This document shows positions 24,441 through 36,632 of a stretch of 64,000 bases of DNA, one piece after another. The notes below the pieces were generated by a model. The model did not search any database, was not told the DNA's origin, and saw nothing but the letters and a program-made list of their open reading frames with translations. The position numbers and the translations under genes are program-made. Origin of the DNA: Eopsaltria australis (lineage: Eukaryota; Chordata; Aves; Passeriformes; Petroicidae); assembly GCA_034509425.1 (NCBI GenBank), contig JAVTVJ010000033.1, forward strand, positions 5,019,001 to 5,083,000, in the 5' to 3' direction. The first letter of the stretch is position 1. Each line of letters starts with the position of its first letter.

Positions 24441-25734
24441 ATATTAAACTGTAACTAGGAACAGGTTTGAAAAAGAAAAAAAATAAACCAGGTTATAGGT
24501 GAAATGTGACCTTGAATAAAATTTATGCCAAAGGCTTCTTTCATTTTGAAAAGAAAAATATCAAATTTTAAGTATGACACTTTTTCTTAGGAGCAAATTA
24601 TTCTATTTATGTATAGCCACCAAATGTCAGTTCTGAGTTTTCCCATAAACTAAGCACAAGATTGCAAGTCACTGCCTTGATGGGTTTCTCGGGCATCTAT
24701 AAATGCAGAAGTGTAAGCAATTACAGTTACAGTCTCTGTAAGAATACATCTTCTGCAGCCATAGTAAACTACCAGTTTGATGATACAACTATTCTGTTTT
24801 CTCCCCCATGGCCCTGCTATGTATCCCTTCTGTACAAGCATCACTCTGGAGCAAGTAACACTGCACTGTCTCAGGACCAAGAAAAGCTTCACCATCTATT
24901 AGCAGCTGGAAGTCTGAATAGCCTTGGTACATAACAGAGGACACCAGACTGTAGCTTATAAAACTTATTGGCACGTCTAGGAAAACAGAATAAAGATTCA
25001 TTCTGGAATTTAAAAACCACTAAGAAAATTTCAGAAAAATTACTTTCTTTTATTTAAACCCAGCATCTTGTTTCCAGCTGTTACCAGTATCATGCAGAAT
25101 AAACTCACTGTACCAATTACATATGTTTGAGGTCAGCTCATCCCTGTCCTATTTTCAATCTGATTTTTAGTAGTGAAGAATTACCTTAAACCTTTACATG
25201 GGAAATTTATCCCCAATATTATTCTTGCTACCATTAGTTACTATAATGATTGATATCCTTGATCTTCACTTCAATGTTTACAGGGTTAAGGGAAAGTCCT
25301 CACTCAGACCATTCACGAGACTCCCTAGCACTCACACTCCAGACACAGGAGACTTTACTGGAACCGAAGCTGCACCCTGAGCTACCTGCACTCAATGTGC
25401 TCCACAATAACAAACGTCCTGGGATTTTATGGGGTTTTGTTTTGATTTGTTTTTTTTAATTGTGTCAAGCTGTAATACATGACAATGCCAAATTGTTACT
25501 GTTTTCCATGAGACCATTTCACTTTGGGGTGTGCTACTGTGATGAAACACAGGCAACACACGTAAATCATGAAACCTGAAGATTATGATATGTCACCCTA
25601 AAACCCAGCATTCTAATTATATTGTTTACATAAATACTACTTGACTTTCCCTTTCTTTTAACCATGATATAATAGATATATAATGACATAGGTCCTGTTC
25701 AGCAAATGACATAGGATATGAATTTTACACGGTG

Positions 25735-26070
25735 TTCTAATTAAATTGCTAATCTTGGTCCCAATGGCTACATTTGTCCTAGTAATCTGAACAGCAGCAG
25801 GTCAGAGCCTTAACCTCTTGCACATATATCAGCATGGTCAAATTGTTCATTAGCCTATAAAATGTCCACTGTTTGGACTGTGAGAACTTCCTACAATCCC
25901 TTAACATTATTCAAGCTGTCAGTATGGCCTGAGACTGCTCTCCAGGCAGGCAGCCTTTCTGATAATGGAGAACAGACAGCCAGTGAAGGTGGCCACTAAA
26001 TGTATGGCTGTGATCAGTGCTGTGACTTTTGAATAATGAAATTTGCCAGATCCTTTTGATAACCTCTAAA
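25735..26070. promoter_or_regulatory. Candidate conserved non-coding element
   Basis: CTAATTAAATTGCTAATC (25737-25754) opens about 330 bp with balanced composition. It also holds CAAATTGTTCATTAG, AAGCTGTCAGTATGGCC (MEIS-like CTGTCA) and GATAATGG near 25962. There is no repeat signature, no long open frame and no low complexity. The texture is like developmental enhancers in gene deserts; proof needs alignment. Confidence 0.3.
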
Positions 26071-27128
26071 CAAAAGCAACATGTTAGAGAGAAATGGGAA
26101 GCACATGAAATTTAAATTTTAATCAACTTTAAATCAACTTTAAATCAGCATTTAAGCAGTAAGCCTTAAATGTCCTCATAATGCCTAGATAATTTTTTAA
26201 ACACAGAATAAAATACTGCAACCTTACTAAAAACTTCAACATTTAATTTTGAAGTACACAGCTTGAAGTTTTGCTGCAAACAGAAGGCTAATTGCTGATT
26301 CATGGTGTTACATTTAAAAAAAACTACAAGATTCTAGTCATAAGACCTTCCAAAAGGGAAAAATAGCAAAGCTTAGAAATTATATTGTGTCTTCACATAA
26401 CACCCTTGACAATTAATGTATTTATTAAAAACTGATAAAATAATAATGTTTTAATAAATTTCACACATAGAAATTGATTACAAATCTTATCATTCAGCCT
26501 TTAGCTTTATAGCCATAGATTTTAACTGCATATTGCAAGTCCTATAGATCTGCATAAAGCCATACATAACACATGGTATTCACAACTGCAACACGCTCAG
26601 AAAAATACAGCTAATACTTTCTAAACATTTTCAAACATTAGGAGATATTTCAAATAATTATTTCTTATACATAGCAGTTGCTAATACATACAGGCACAAA
26701 CACACAGATACGTATATACATAAAGATATACAGAAATAATTTTCTGTTCTAAGTTTAGTGGGATAAAAGTCACTGAATTAAAAAGAATGCTGAAACAAGC
26801 AGTTACACACTCTAAATGACTGCTGCAATGCAAAATCCAGTCTCACAAAGCTTGCACAGTGACTTGAAATATATAATTTTTTTCCAATCCAAATGCTATT
26901 TTTCAATTCAGTGGGCCTCAAGCTTTTCAACAAACTAGATCAATTTGAAGCTACTCATTCAAAAGGCTTTCTTAAATGCCAGTCCTAGAATTCAACATGA
27001 CAGAAGAGACAAAGAGTCATCTTCATTTCCAGTCACAATCAGCTGTGTGCACAGGCCCAGATCAGCATAGGGACCCTGGACTGTGCTGTGGGTGCAAGTT
27101 GCTCAGGAAAGAGTAAACAGCTGTCCGG

Positions 27129-27146
27129 TTTTTTTTTTTTTTTTTT
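27129..27146. repeat. Poly(T) run, T18
   Basis: An uninterrupted T run. On the minus strand it would be a poly(A), but I see no retrotransposed body to its right. Confidence 0.9.
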
Positions 27147-30109
27147 CCATATTGCAACTAGGGCAAGAAAATTGAATAGTTCTTAAAATACAAAGTGGTA
27201 CTTTTTAATATCACTTCTGTTGGACAGCTGAGAACTATTATACCAGGAAATGAATAGAAGAAGTGATTGCTTTTTAGCTAAGCTAAAGGATAGTGAGCCC
27301 TTCCCACATACAAGAACACTACTCAGTTTCAATGACTTCATAAGTGCTAAACTCAGTCCTCAACACAAGATACTTCAGCCTGTATAGGCCTTAACCACAC
27401 CCAATGGCAATTTTGCAGCACAAGAACGTGCCTGAAGTCTTACACCAAAGGTCTGGCAACAGTTTGGGAAAGAATGCAGTTTCTGACAGCTGTGAAAAAC
27501 TGCTGCCATGACACCATGCTTGGGAATGGGGACGTAGTAAGTGAAAGTTCAAAAGACTCTGGAGCAGCTGTTCTGTCTCCAATGCACACCTTTGCTCACG
27601 TAATCTAACTCTTTGATCTCTTGTAGAAATTTGGCTGCCTTATGCTGTTTGCAAGCAGAAGGCACATCAGTGTATGTAGTGTATGCAGCTGATTTGTTTC
27701 TACACAAATGCTTCAAAAATAGAAGAACTAGCTGTGCTGGTGAATAGCACAGAAAGAATAAACTAAGTGTAAGAAGCATAGCTTATGTTTCAATAAAGAC
27801 CACAAAACCAGGAAAGCACATGGTGGTTTTTATAGGAATAGTAAAAAAACCACAAAAATTGAAGAAATTCTTAGACATTTAGAGCACTGAGAAAGTTCTT
27901 TCTGTAGTAGTTTGGACATTTACACATGGAACGTGCAGGACCAATCACAGAGATTAGGACAATGAAAGTAAAGGTCTATTCAAAGACTTTTCCTACCTAT
28001 AAAAACTATCAATTTAAAGATTTGACATTCAGAACACAACAGGCATACTTATCTTTGATGCATGCATCTTTGCTCTCTAGCTTTTCTTCTTTATTTTTGT
28101 TATCATCTCCTCATTTGCTGTAACATAAGCTAGCAGCAGAACTGGCATGTCAGCTGGATACAGTGCCCCACCTTCAACTCCTAGCTCCTCTGAAGCCCAG
28201 CAGAACACTGTCTCTCATGAGATGGCACCCCATCTGTCCAGGTTTTTGAAGTGTTGAGCTATCTTAGCAAAGCAGACAGCATCCTGGCACATCTCACAGG
28301 GAAGGCTCTTCCCTCTGCTGCAGTGCCACAGCAACTCAGGTATGGAAGGTTAATAGTACGAAAAAATTGTGAAATATTTTTCTTTCCAGTGAATGTAAAG
28401 ACACATTGAGCTAGTCCCAAAATGTGTTCTGTTCTCACATTTAGCCACAGGTTTATGAACTGTGTCACAAAATAAATTAAGATTCCTGAAAACAGCACAT
28501 CTGCCTTGCCCTTTTGAAGCTCAATTGCATCCAAACAAATGAGGGCATTCTGATGAGTATCCTTTCCACAGTACAAAAAAGGCCATAAGTTTTATTCACA
28601 GCCAGTCCCACTGCGTTGTTTTGTCTGCTTTTTATTTTCTCTTTTACAATGATTTTCATTGATAATTCTATCAAATCTGTGGTAGTAACCAACTGGCAAA
28701 CAATGCTCCAATGGAAAAATGCAACAGAGTTTAATACAGATATAAACAGAGTTCTACAGAAGTTTTTCTAAAAAATGCATAAAGCCACCATGGTGTAAGA
28801 GCATCTTAAATCTACTTACTTAACTTTATAACAGGATTATATGCTAAGACAATACACTGAAAGCAGTAGATATGGTACTACCTAAAAAAGCTACCCACTT
28901 TTGCAGTATTTTTTGAAAAAAAACACTTTTTTTTTAATCCAGAGCAAAAAAGACATAGTAGTTTAACTTTCTTATAAGCATCTTTTTATCATACTTTTTT
29001 GCCTCACAACTTGTTTAAGAGACTCAGGTTATATTAGTAACACAACTAGGTCACATTAGTACTTTTATAGACCCAGAATCTCCCAAGATTTCTGTCAAGA
29101 AATCTGTTAAATCTACTGAAAAATGAATCTTTTGACAAGACGTGGTTTAGTCCTAGTAACAGTTCTACACTTTTTGTCATAATAGGCCTCTTAGCACCAT
29201 CACACAGTTGCAAAACCATTAAGACACAGTCCCTGTCTTTTAAAGGGTAAGAAAAGTCATAAAAAGCCCCCTTTCCCAGTAGAGGACTGTATGCTATTGT
29301 CTCAATTCTAAATAAAGCCATGAAAATAAAACCACACTCTGTAGTTGGGAAAGGTCCTTCTATTGGCCGAAGCTGTAATTTGCAGCAAAGAATCAAAGTG
29401 AGCATATACTACGTCCATTTACTCTTTTCTTTACCCTGAATCAGAAGATTTTTCTCCCCTCACTGAGTATCTGAAAGCCGATGCTAATTAACTGTAAGCT
29501 ACAAGAGCTGCTAGACTGCAAGAAATCTCTTGTCAGGTTAAGGGCTCTCTAGATATTTTTGAAATCTGAGTACAGAGGCTTTAAAAATTAACCCTAAAAG
29601 AAGCAGTAAAATTGGAGTATACCAATTAAAAAGTCTGCTGAACCAAGAAGAAAGTATTTTACTGACTCCACTGGAGTTCGAATCTGGACTTTGAAGACCG
29701 GTATGGAAAAATATGACCAATGGAAGTGATGTTACACAAATCCCTAAAGACTGTATTACCCAAAACCTTTGTCTGCACAGGAGTTATTCAAAGCCTTTCT
29801 GTGATGCATGATGCTAAAAACAATCTTTAAGAATACTGTTCATGTTTGTATATAGAAAAGGTGAGGAAATACACCAGCTTACTGCACCGGATTTTCAGGC
29901 AAGCATTTAACAACTTCTGCAAACATTATGATCCTGGACAGTATTATTAAGCCAAATCTACTGTGATCCCCTGGTGATATCAGTTTGTTGTATCTAAATT
30001 CTTGTGACGGCTCATTTACACAGTCCCATTCAAAAAATTCCCTAAGTGGAAAACTACAATATTACAAAGGTTTGGGTTTTTTTCCTAGTTATGAGTAAAT
30101 ATTACAGAT
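27147..30109. other. Non-coding sequence, no feature seen
   Basis: Open frames reach 119 codons (29046-29405, minus strand) without recognisable domain, start context or codon pattern. No repeat family recognised. Confidence 0.5.
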
Positions 30110-30207
30110 AAAATTAAAACAACATTTAAAATAAAAAATAAAAACAAACAAATTTAAAAACAAAAAAACACTAAACAAACAAAAAATGAACAAATAAAAC
30201 CCCAAAC

Positions 30208-30241
<34 letters not shown>

Positions 30242-30303
30242 AAAGCCCACAAAAAACCAAACACCTAAAAATAAGTATAACCCCCCCTAAAAATAAGTAT
30301 AAC
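30110..30303. repeat. A-rich tract with (CAA)10 microsatellite and a short tandem duplication
   Basis: About 190 bp of A-rich sequence with AAAC words includes a perfect (CAA)10 at 30211-30240. It ends with two copies of the 18-mer CCTAAAAATAAGTATAAC (30264-30281 and 30286-30303) offset by 22 bp. The trinucleotide repeat is probably length-polymorphic. Confidence 0.9.
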
Positions 30304-30651
30304 AGACAAAGAGAAAGAAGTAAGCTTTCTGTGCATCTCTTAGTGAAACTGGTTGTCCTGGTCTGTCCCTTCAACTGCATGTCTTCTCACTGGAAGAAAA
30401 GGTGAAGTGATGGATTTTGCATTCAGAAGCACAGATACATTGTTTTCTTTTACTTTTCTTATAAATGCCTACAATGAGGCAGAGAAAGGATGACAAGGAA
30501 AGGCTTATCATTAATTGTGGGCATTGTGCCAGTTGACTCCCTCCATACAATGCCTTCTCAGAATCTGAGGAAAATTAAATATGTAAAAGAGAACATCAGA
30601 AAGCCTAGCAAATTTTTATGCAAGTATTAAAATGAGAGGCGAATCAGACGA

Positions 30652-30663
30652 GTGTGTGTGTGT
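30652..30663. repeat. (GT)6 dinucleotide repeat
   Basis: Six perfect GT units. Confidence 0.85.
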
Positions 30664-30819
30664 ACGTTTTTAAGAAATTCTACCCAACACAAAGAATAGG
30701 AGATTAATTAATTGCATAAGAAATACTGTGTGTACACATTAGACTTTTCTTCCACTGACAAAACAAATACAGACAGAAACATTTTTACACTGCAAATCTA
30801 CTTCCTAGTTTAGGCTGAA

Positions 30820-30843
30820 TATATACACACATATATATATATA
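30820..30843. repeat. TA/CA dinucleotide repeat
   Basis: ATATACACAC followed by ATATATATATATA, a compound short tandem repeat. Confidence 0.85.
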
Positions 30844-31756
30844 AAAGATACTCAATGTAGCAAATTAATAAATATTTCTGGGTGATGATCAGATATTTAA
30901 GATAGAAAAAAATTGATTTTTTGCCTGTTGTGCATGTCAAAATCTCTAAGTTTTAATGCAAATTTAACATTTAATGTTAAAAGACTGGCCGCTATTCTCA
31001 CATATTCAACATTCTAAGCATGCTAGCAAAACCAGAACTGTCACTCCTATTAAAAAAATAATCTTATCAACACAGTCACAGTGGATCAATCTGCTTTAAA
31101 TATTTTGAGATATAATTATTTAGGTGAGCAACAATTTTTATCCAGTAAGTTCTCCTTGCACACTTTAAATGAGCAGCTCAATATGACAGAGGAAACATAA
31201 CAATCAGAACAAGTCATTCACATATGACAATATAAATGATTCCTTCCAATGTGTTGATGAAAAACAGTTTTATTTGTTCGAGGTATCACACATCATAGTA
31301 GAGAATCCTTTAGACTGAGTCCATTCATCAAAGGCAGCCGACTATGTTAGAGATGAGTTACACTACGCAGTTCTCTTTTCAGCAGCAAAATTCACTGTAT
31401 TCACAGGTTAAAATGTAAACAGTAGAAACTGAATTGTGACATGAATAGTACCATTGCAATATAATAGAAAAAAAAGGAATAAATGAATAATCATGTAGCC
31501 TTTCTCCTAAATAGGCTTCTATTGAAAGTTCCCAACAAAACTTCAGAGTAGAACAAAACTTATCTCACATCTGCGCACATTCACTAGCTTCCCAGCTGAA
31601 TCCAATACATTATCAGAGAAAGTCAGAATTCAAGATTTTAGAAAAAAAATCCTCTAGGTTTTTTTACAGGAAAACAACTCTCAATTAACGCCAACCCTAA
31701 TTTAATCCTTGATGTAAGACATTCACAATCCCTTAAAATAAAAATGTGATTTAAAA

Positions 31757-31798
31757 GGAAAAAAAAACCCACCACAACAAACAACAAAAAAAAAAAGA
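31757..31798. repeat. A/C low-complexity tract
   Basis: Poly(A) interrupted by CCCACCACAAC and AACAAC words, ending in an A11 run. Confidence 0.8.
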
Positions 31799-31799
31799 C

Positions 31800-34700
31800 C
31801 AAACAGCTGTATGCACTTTTAATCTTCAGAAAAGCATGTGTTCTGAGAATAATATTTGTTTTTAAAACATCTGTAGGTATTTTATAGAAAATTACATTCT
31901 GAAAAAAACAACATATTGCAATTACACATCACACACATTGATATTCTCATCTCATGTCTACCATACAAATACTTCATCTAATACTGATATAATGAGCATA
32001 TGCACCACCTACAAGTTATTACTGCAATTAGAATACATTTTTTACTTGAAAACACTTTTATTTTTGAGAAGAAATAGGATTATTTCAGCTAAATCCTTAT
32101 TTTGTACCGATCATACTCGTTTCTAAAAAAAACCTGCAACTAGAAACAGAAAGTAGAAAGCTGCATAATTCCCATTTGAACAGGTGTGGATGATGTGTAT
32201 TAACAAGAAAATATCTTTTAAAGAGATGACCTTTTTCCCTTTCTATCCTAGCTTCAATATAACAGTCCTTAATGCTATTGGCATACACACCTGTCAATTG
32301 ATCAATGTCTATTAAGTTACGTAGCCAAGTGTGGGAAAACCATGTGATAATCAAATCTCTCAGTCTAAGGGGATATTTGAAACTTTCTGCTATCTTCTGA
32401 ACTCTCATGTTCTTCAGCATTCAGCTTAATTACCCAGATGTTTCCACAGATGAACACTGACTCCACCAGCTACTCTTGCGTGGAGGAGCAGGCTGCTGAC
32501 AGGTGGCTGTACCACGCTCTCCATTCTCACAGAGACAGTAGAGCACAATGCACTCCACAGGCTGGGAAGCCAGTGATACAAATCCCTCATTTGCACTCTG
32601 ATGTGACTTTTTGCTCTCTACAGTAGCACTGCTGACAAACGAGACAGCAGCTCCCTCCCCACGCTCCACAGTACATCAGTAATGCTCCGTAATTCATGCA
32701 CTGCTTCCAACAGAGGAGCAGCCGGCTTCCACTGACTCACCTTGCAAGTGGATGCTCACGTGCCAGTGGGAAATGAAAATTGATTCCTGCAGATACACTG
32801 CACCAGGTGGCTCAAGTATTTTTCCTGGATATGATAGAGGTGGAAAGGGAAATGGGAATTGGGGTCTGCAATACAGAAGGATCTGCACTGGAGAGATAGG
32901 AACAGCATCACTTAAGGCAGAGTGTTTATTTTGGCTGTTACAGTTCCCAACTAGAACCACAGAACTCAATCAGATCCAAGGGTAAACACAAGTTGTTTCT
33001 TTACATATTAAGTAGGGCACACAGATCTTGTATAGTAATGAGTAATCCATTATTTCTGTGCCTCCCTCAGAAAGTCTGTCCCTTAACTATGCTTCAGAGC
33101 AACCCTGAGTTGTTATTGATACCACAGACCCTTAAATCAAATCACAAAAATATCAAAGCACATCTTGGAAAATAATTTTGTGAGTTTAAAAATCCAAACA
33201 TTTAATGATCACATGTGCACCTGAGACAAGGACCCACATTCCTTAAGCCTTCTCAGGTGCAAGATAAAGTATTTCCAAATTAGACATCTTTTAAATTGGA
33301 GGCACTGCAAAAGCTTGCAATGCCAAAGCCCATTCTATCTCTCTATATATTGTTATTTATTATAACACTGCTAGAAAGAAAAGAATTTGCTTCCTAATCC
33401 AAATACGTCTAACAAATGTTCAAAAGTTTCTGTCATGATTAGTTAGTCTTAGAATTTACTCTCTCTGCTGGTTATTAAACCTGACTATAAAAATTTTAGA
33501 ATGTTTTACCTGTAGCAGAAGTTAAAAGACAACACACTCAAGTGACAACGTCAAGTCATGTGAGATGAAGAAAATGAAGGATGCACTATACAGATTCCCA
33601 GTGAGTGAGAACAGACATTCAGAAGTGGTTCAATGAGAGATCTAAAACATGTCCCTCCCATTATGGACAAAAAAATAGATTCCCATCCTCCCTTGAGTAA
33701 GAAAGAGTAAATATCTGGGTAGTATGTGACAGTTACTCAAACTCAATCCTGTCTCTTTGTCATCTAATCAGCATGATAATGTATGCAACTCCTCAAGCAG
33801 TAAATATGTGATTCAATGACTGCAATGATAAGTTATGAAATCACATCAGAAAATGAATGCAAGAAAGGCTAATTTCTCTTTTTTTTCAATTTTTTAATAC
33901 CTTCCACCATCTTTTAGCATGTACAGAGCAACAATGTTGGTCAAAATAGAAAAGTTGAATGTGAATTCATGTGATTAAGAAGATTAATTTCTCCTTCTTA
34001 CCCAAAACATGAACAACATATTTCAAGCCTCACTAACAGTTATTAAAAAATAATAATTCCAAGAGTATAGATTCACTGCCCAGAGTCACTACATCTGTTG
34101 TGTGAGTGCCTTAAGCTTTGCTATGCAGTTGCATAGCCAGATTGAGCATGCCCAGCAATATGTTCAGCAAGTGATGTATTTCAGCTGTTTCTTGTCCTTA
34201 TATATATACACGTGTTTTGACAGTGCTCTAATATGAAGGACATTGCTGTCAGAAGCAATCTTTTTGCAGCTTCAATGCATAGTCTTTCAGAAAAATATGA
34301 AGGAGGGCTAGGAAAGTTATTGTCTTTAGGAAACATTGTCTTATCAAATCTGTACCTGTGTTTACCATGTGAGCAGTAAATCTTTTCTTTCTAACAATTC
34401 CCACTCACTACTTAATGTGGAAGGGGAATGTATGGGTTTATAGACACAGTCATTTGCTTTATTAGAAAACATCACTGACAGCCCTTTGGGAACATTAATA
34501 CCTCGTGGCTATTTTTTGGTTTTTAATACTAAAATGAAGACCTCAGTTTTCATATGTGCAATAAGGTTGTTGTTACTGTAAAAACAGATTTGTGTTACTC
34601 AGACCTTATACTGTTTTCACAGTAGGTCTGGTTATATGAATTCTAATTATCTTCAGCAGAAAAAAAAAGTGGAAAACTCTTGGAGTCATGAATTTCTAAT

Positions 34701-35080
34701 GTATAACAGTTTATTCTCTGTAAATAACTTACAGAGATTATACAGAAGATAGTGTTTCCCCTTCCAGAAAGAAAATAATTATTTTCATAGAATTTATTGC
34801 AATAAATATTTGTGTGAAAGATCTTAGTAGTTAACACTAAATGAATCTTTCAGTCTGAAAAAAAAGCAGATTAATTCCTCAGAAAAAAGCTAACAGCTAA
34901 AGAGGGAAATAGATATTTTAGATAAAGATTTATAAGAACATACAGTTCATCTCCAAAAGCAGTTGGAGCTAAGACTCTACCCCACCAATACCTCAGTCAC
35001 GTATTTAACTTTTTGCTCTGCAAGGAACTGATGTGACTATTTGCAGTTTCTGAAGCAAAGCATGTAGTTTTGCTAAGGAT
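31800..35080. other. Non-coding sequence, slightly GC-richer middle
   Basis: The segment 32430-32970 is noticeably less AT-rich than its surroundings, with short open frames on both strands (for example 32430-32669 and 32694-32969 minus, 32752-32985 plus). No frame resembles a known protein, no repeat termini are evident, and I cannot assign it. The rest shows nothing. Confidence 0.45.
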
Positions 35081-35086
35081 TTTTAG

Positions 35087-35106
35087 TTTTTTTTTTTTTT
35101 TTTTTT
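35087..35106. repeat. Poly(T) run, T20
   Basis: Twenty uninterrupted T residues followed by AATAAAG. Confidence 0.9.
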
Positions 35107-35529
35107 AATAAAGAGTAACCCTATTCCATTACCTGAAAAAATGGTCAAGAGATATTTTCTACAGCTCCCATTTATGTGAATTTGATTACAGTGTTATGGT
35201 TTAAGTGTAGCTGTTCCAAAAAGAATCTTCCTTTGTACTGAAGTCTAACAATCTACTAACCATAAATTTCTAGAAATTAATTGTTCTGACATCCTGCCTT
35301 ACAAAGGGTAGAGAACAACAGACCGGGTAACACCACAATATAAAAACTTTCTTCACTTTTCTTTCACAGAATTTATGGCTTTTTTGGGCTCCTTTTTTGC
35401 CAAGTTTTCATACTAATCCTTCTCCCGTTAAATCATTTACATGAATATTCACTATCACCTCTTACTGTCACTGGATTGTGGAACAGGAACAGTACTCCAG
35501 ATGAGGAAGAAAGCTGTGAGGATTGGGGA

Positions 35530-35650
35530 TTTTTTGTTGGTTGGTTGGAGTTTTTTGGTTTTTGTTTTGTTTGTTTTGAGGGTTTTGTTGTTGTTCTTGG
35601 TTTTTATTATTTTGTTGTTTTCTTTCTTTTTACTTTGATTTGTTTGATTT
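35530..35650. repeat. G/T low-complexity tract
   Basis: About 120 bp of GTTTT, GGTTGG and GTTGTT words, the reverse-complement counterpart of the A/C tracts. The open frames through it (35441-35638, 35476-35685) encode only Phe, Val and Leu runs and are artefacts of composition. Confidence 0.85.
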
Positions 35651-36618
35651 TAAATCACAGATTAAATACCAACTATCACTTTTAAAGGAACCTGGGCAAT
35701 GCAAGATGCATTTTGGAAACAAAAGTACAGTAGACTACTAACACTCTAATTGCACATTACTAACCTTTCCTAAGGAAGAGTAAAGTAAGATTTCTAGCTC
35801 TCATATGTCAGAACCACACTACTTTTGCTATTTAATATTCAGTACTTCCTCAGTGTCTGACTTCCACAGACAATTAAAACATCCCTATCTTCAAAGATGT
35901 GTCTTGAAATGTATTTTAAGTAGTTAATTAAGCAAGTTACAAAGTGAGTAAAGAAGTTTCGAAAGTTATTTTGCCTTAAGAAGAGATAAATTTGTCAAGA
36001 AGTTAAAGTATACATTGAAAGTGCAAGCACCTCATCATCCTAGTGCATTTATGGTATTTAGATAGCAACAGTCATAACTCCTATTTTCTATCTCACTAGA
36101 GTTTCTGCTGCCAGTAACAGCAGAAAACTATTCAACCCTTCATGACTTTTGCCTTTGAGATACTGCATCTGTGTCACATTATGAATATGAGCAAGCTAAC
36201 AAGCGCACATTCCCAAGTTTTTACACACTGAGAGCTGCTTACAGAAAAGCTGTAAAAGAGAGAGAATATGATGACTAAGATATTCCTAATGCTTTCTAGA
36301 AGTTCTGTTTCTTGTGTCTTCTCTATGTTTTGTCTCAAAGTTTTGCTCTTCTATTTCTCCATCTTCTTCAGAAGCTTCCTGAAACACCAAGGGATGAACT
36401 GAAGCAAGCATGAAGGAGAGAAAATAATTTTCAGTACACTCCAGGAAGTCCCCAAACCACATGTTAGGCTTCCTTATGCTTACACAACTGTGGAATAGCA
36501 CAATGGGTGGATTTTGTAAGAAGTGGTGGATTCCAGTAAAACCAAACAAACACACGCATTAATTCTCTTCGCATTCAATTTCACAGTGGCATATCCATCT
36601 CTAAAAACAGAAGAAACT

Positions 36619-36632
36619 AAAAAAAAAAAAAA
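36619..36632. repeat. Poly(A) run, A14
   Basis: Uninterrupted mononucleotide run. Confidence 0.85.

Noticed and set aside
29046..29405. 119-codon open frame, minus strand
   Set aside because: No recognisable domain, no supporting context.
35480..35506. Words resembling CR1 (ACAGTACTCCAGATGAGG)
   Set aside because: Similar to a reversed CR1 ORF2 stretch, but the sequence on both sides does not continue the match, so an 18-bp likeness is not enough.
35441..35685. Two overlapping open frames through a G/T tract
   Set aside because: The translations are Phe/Val/Leu runs imposed by the low-complexity sequence.
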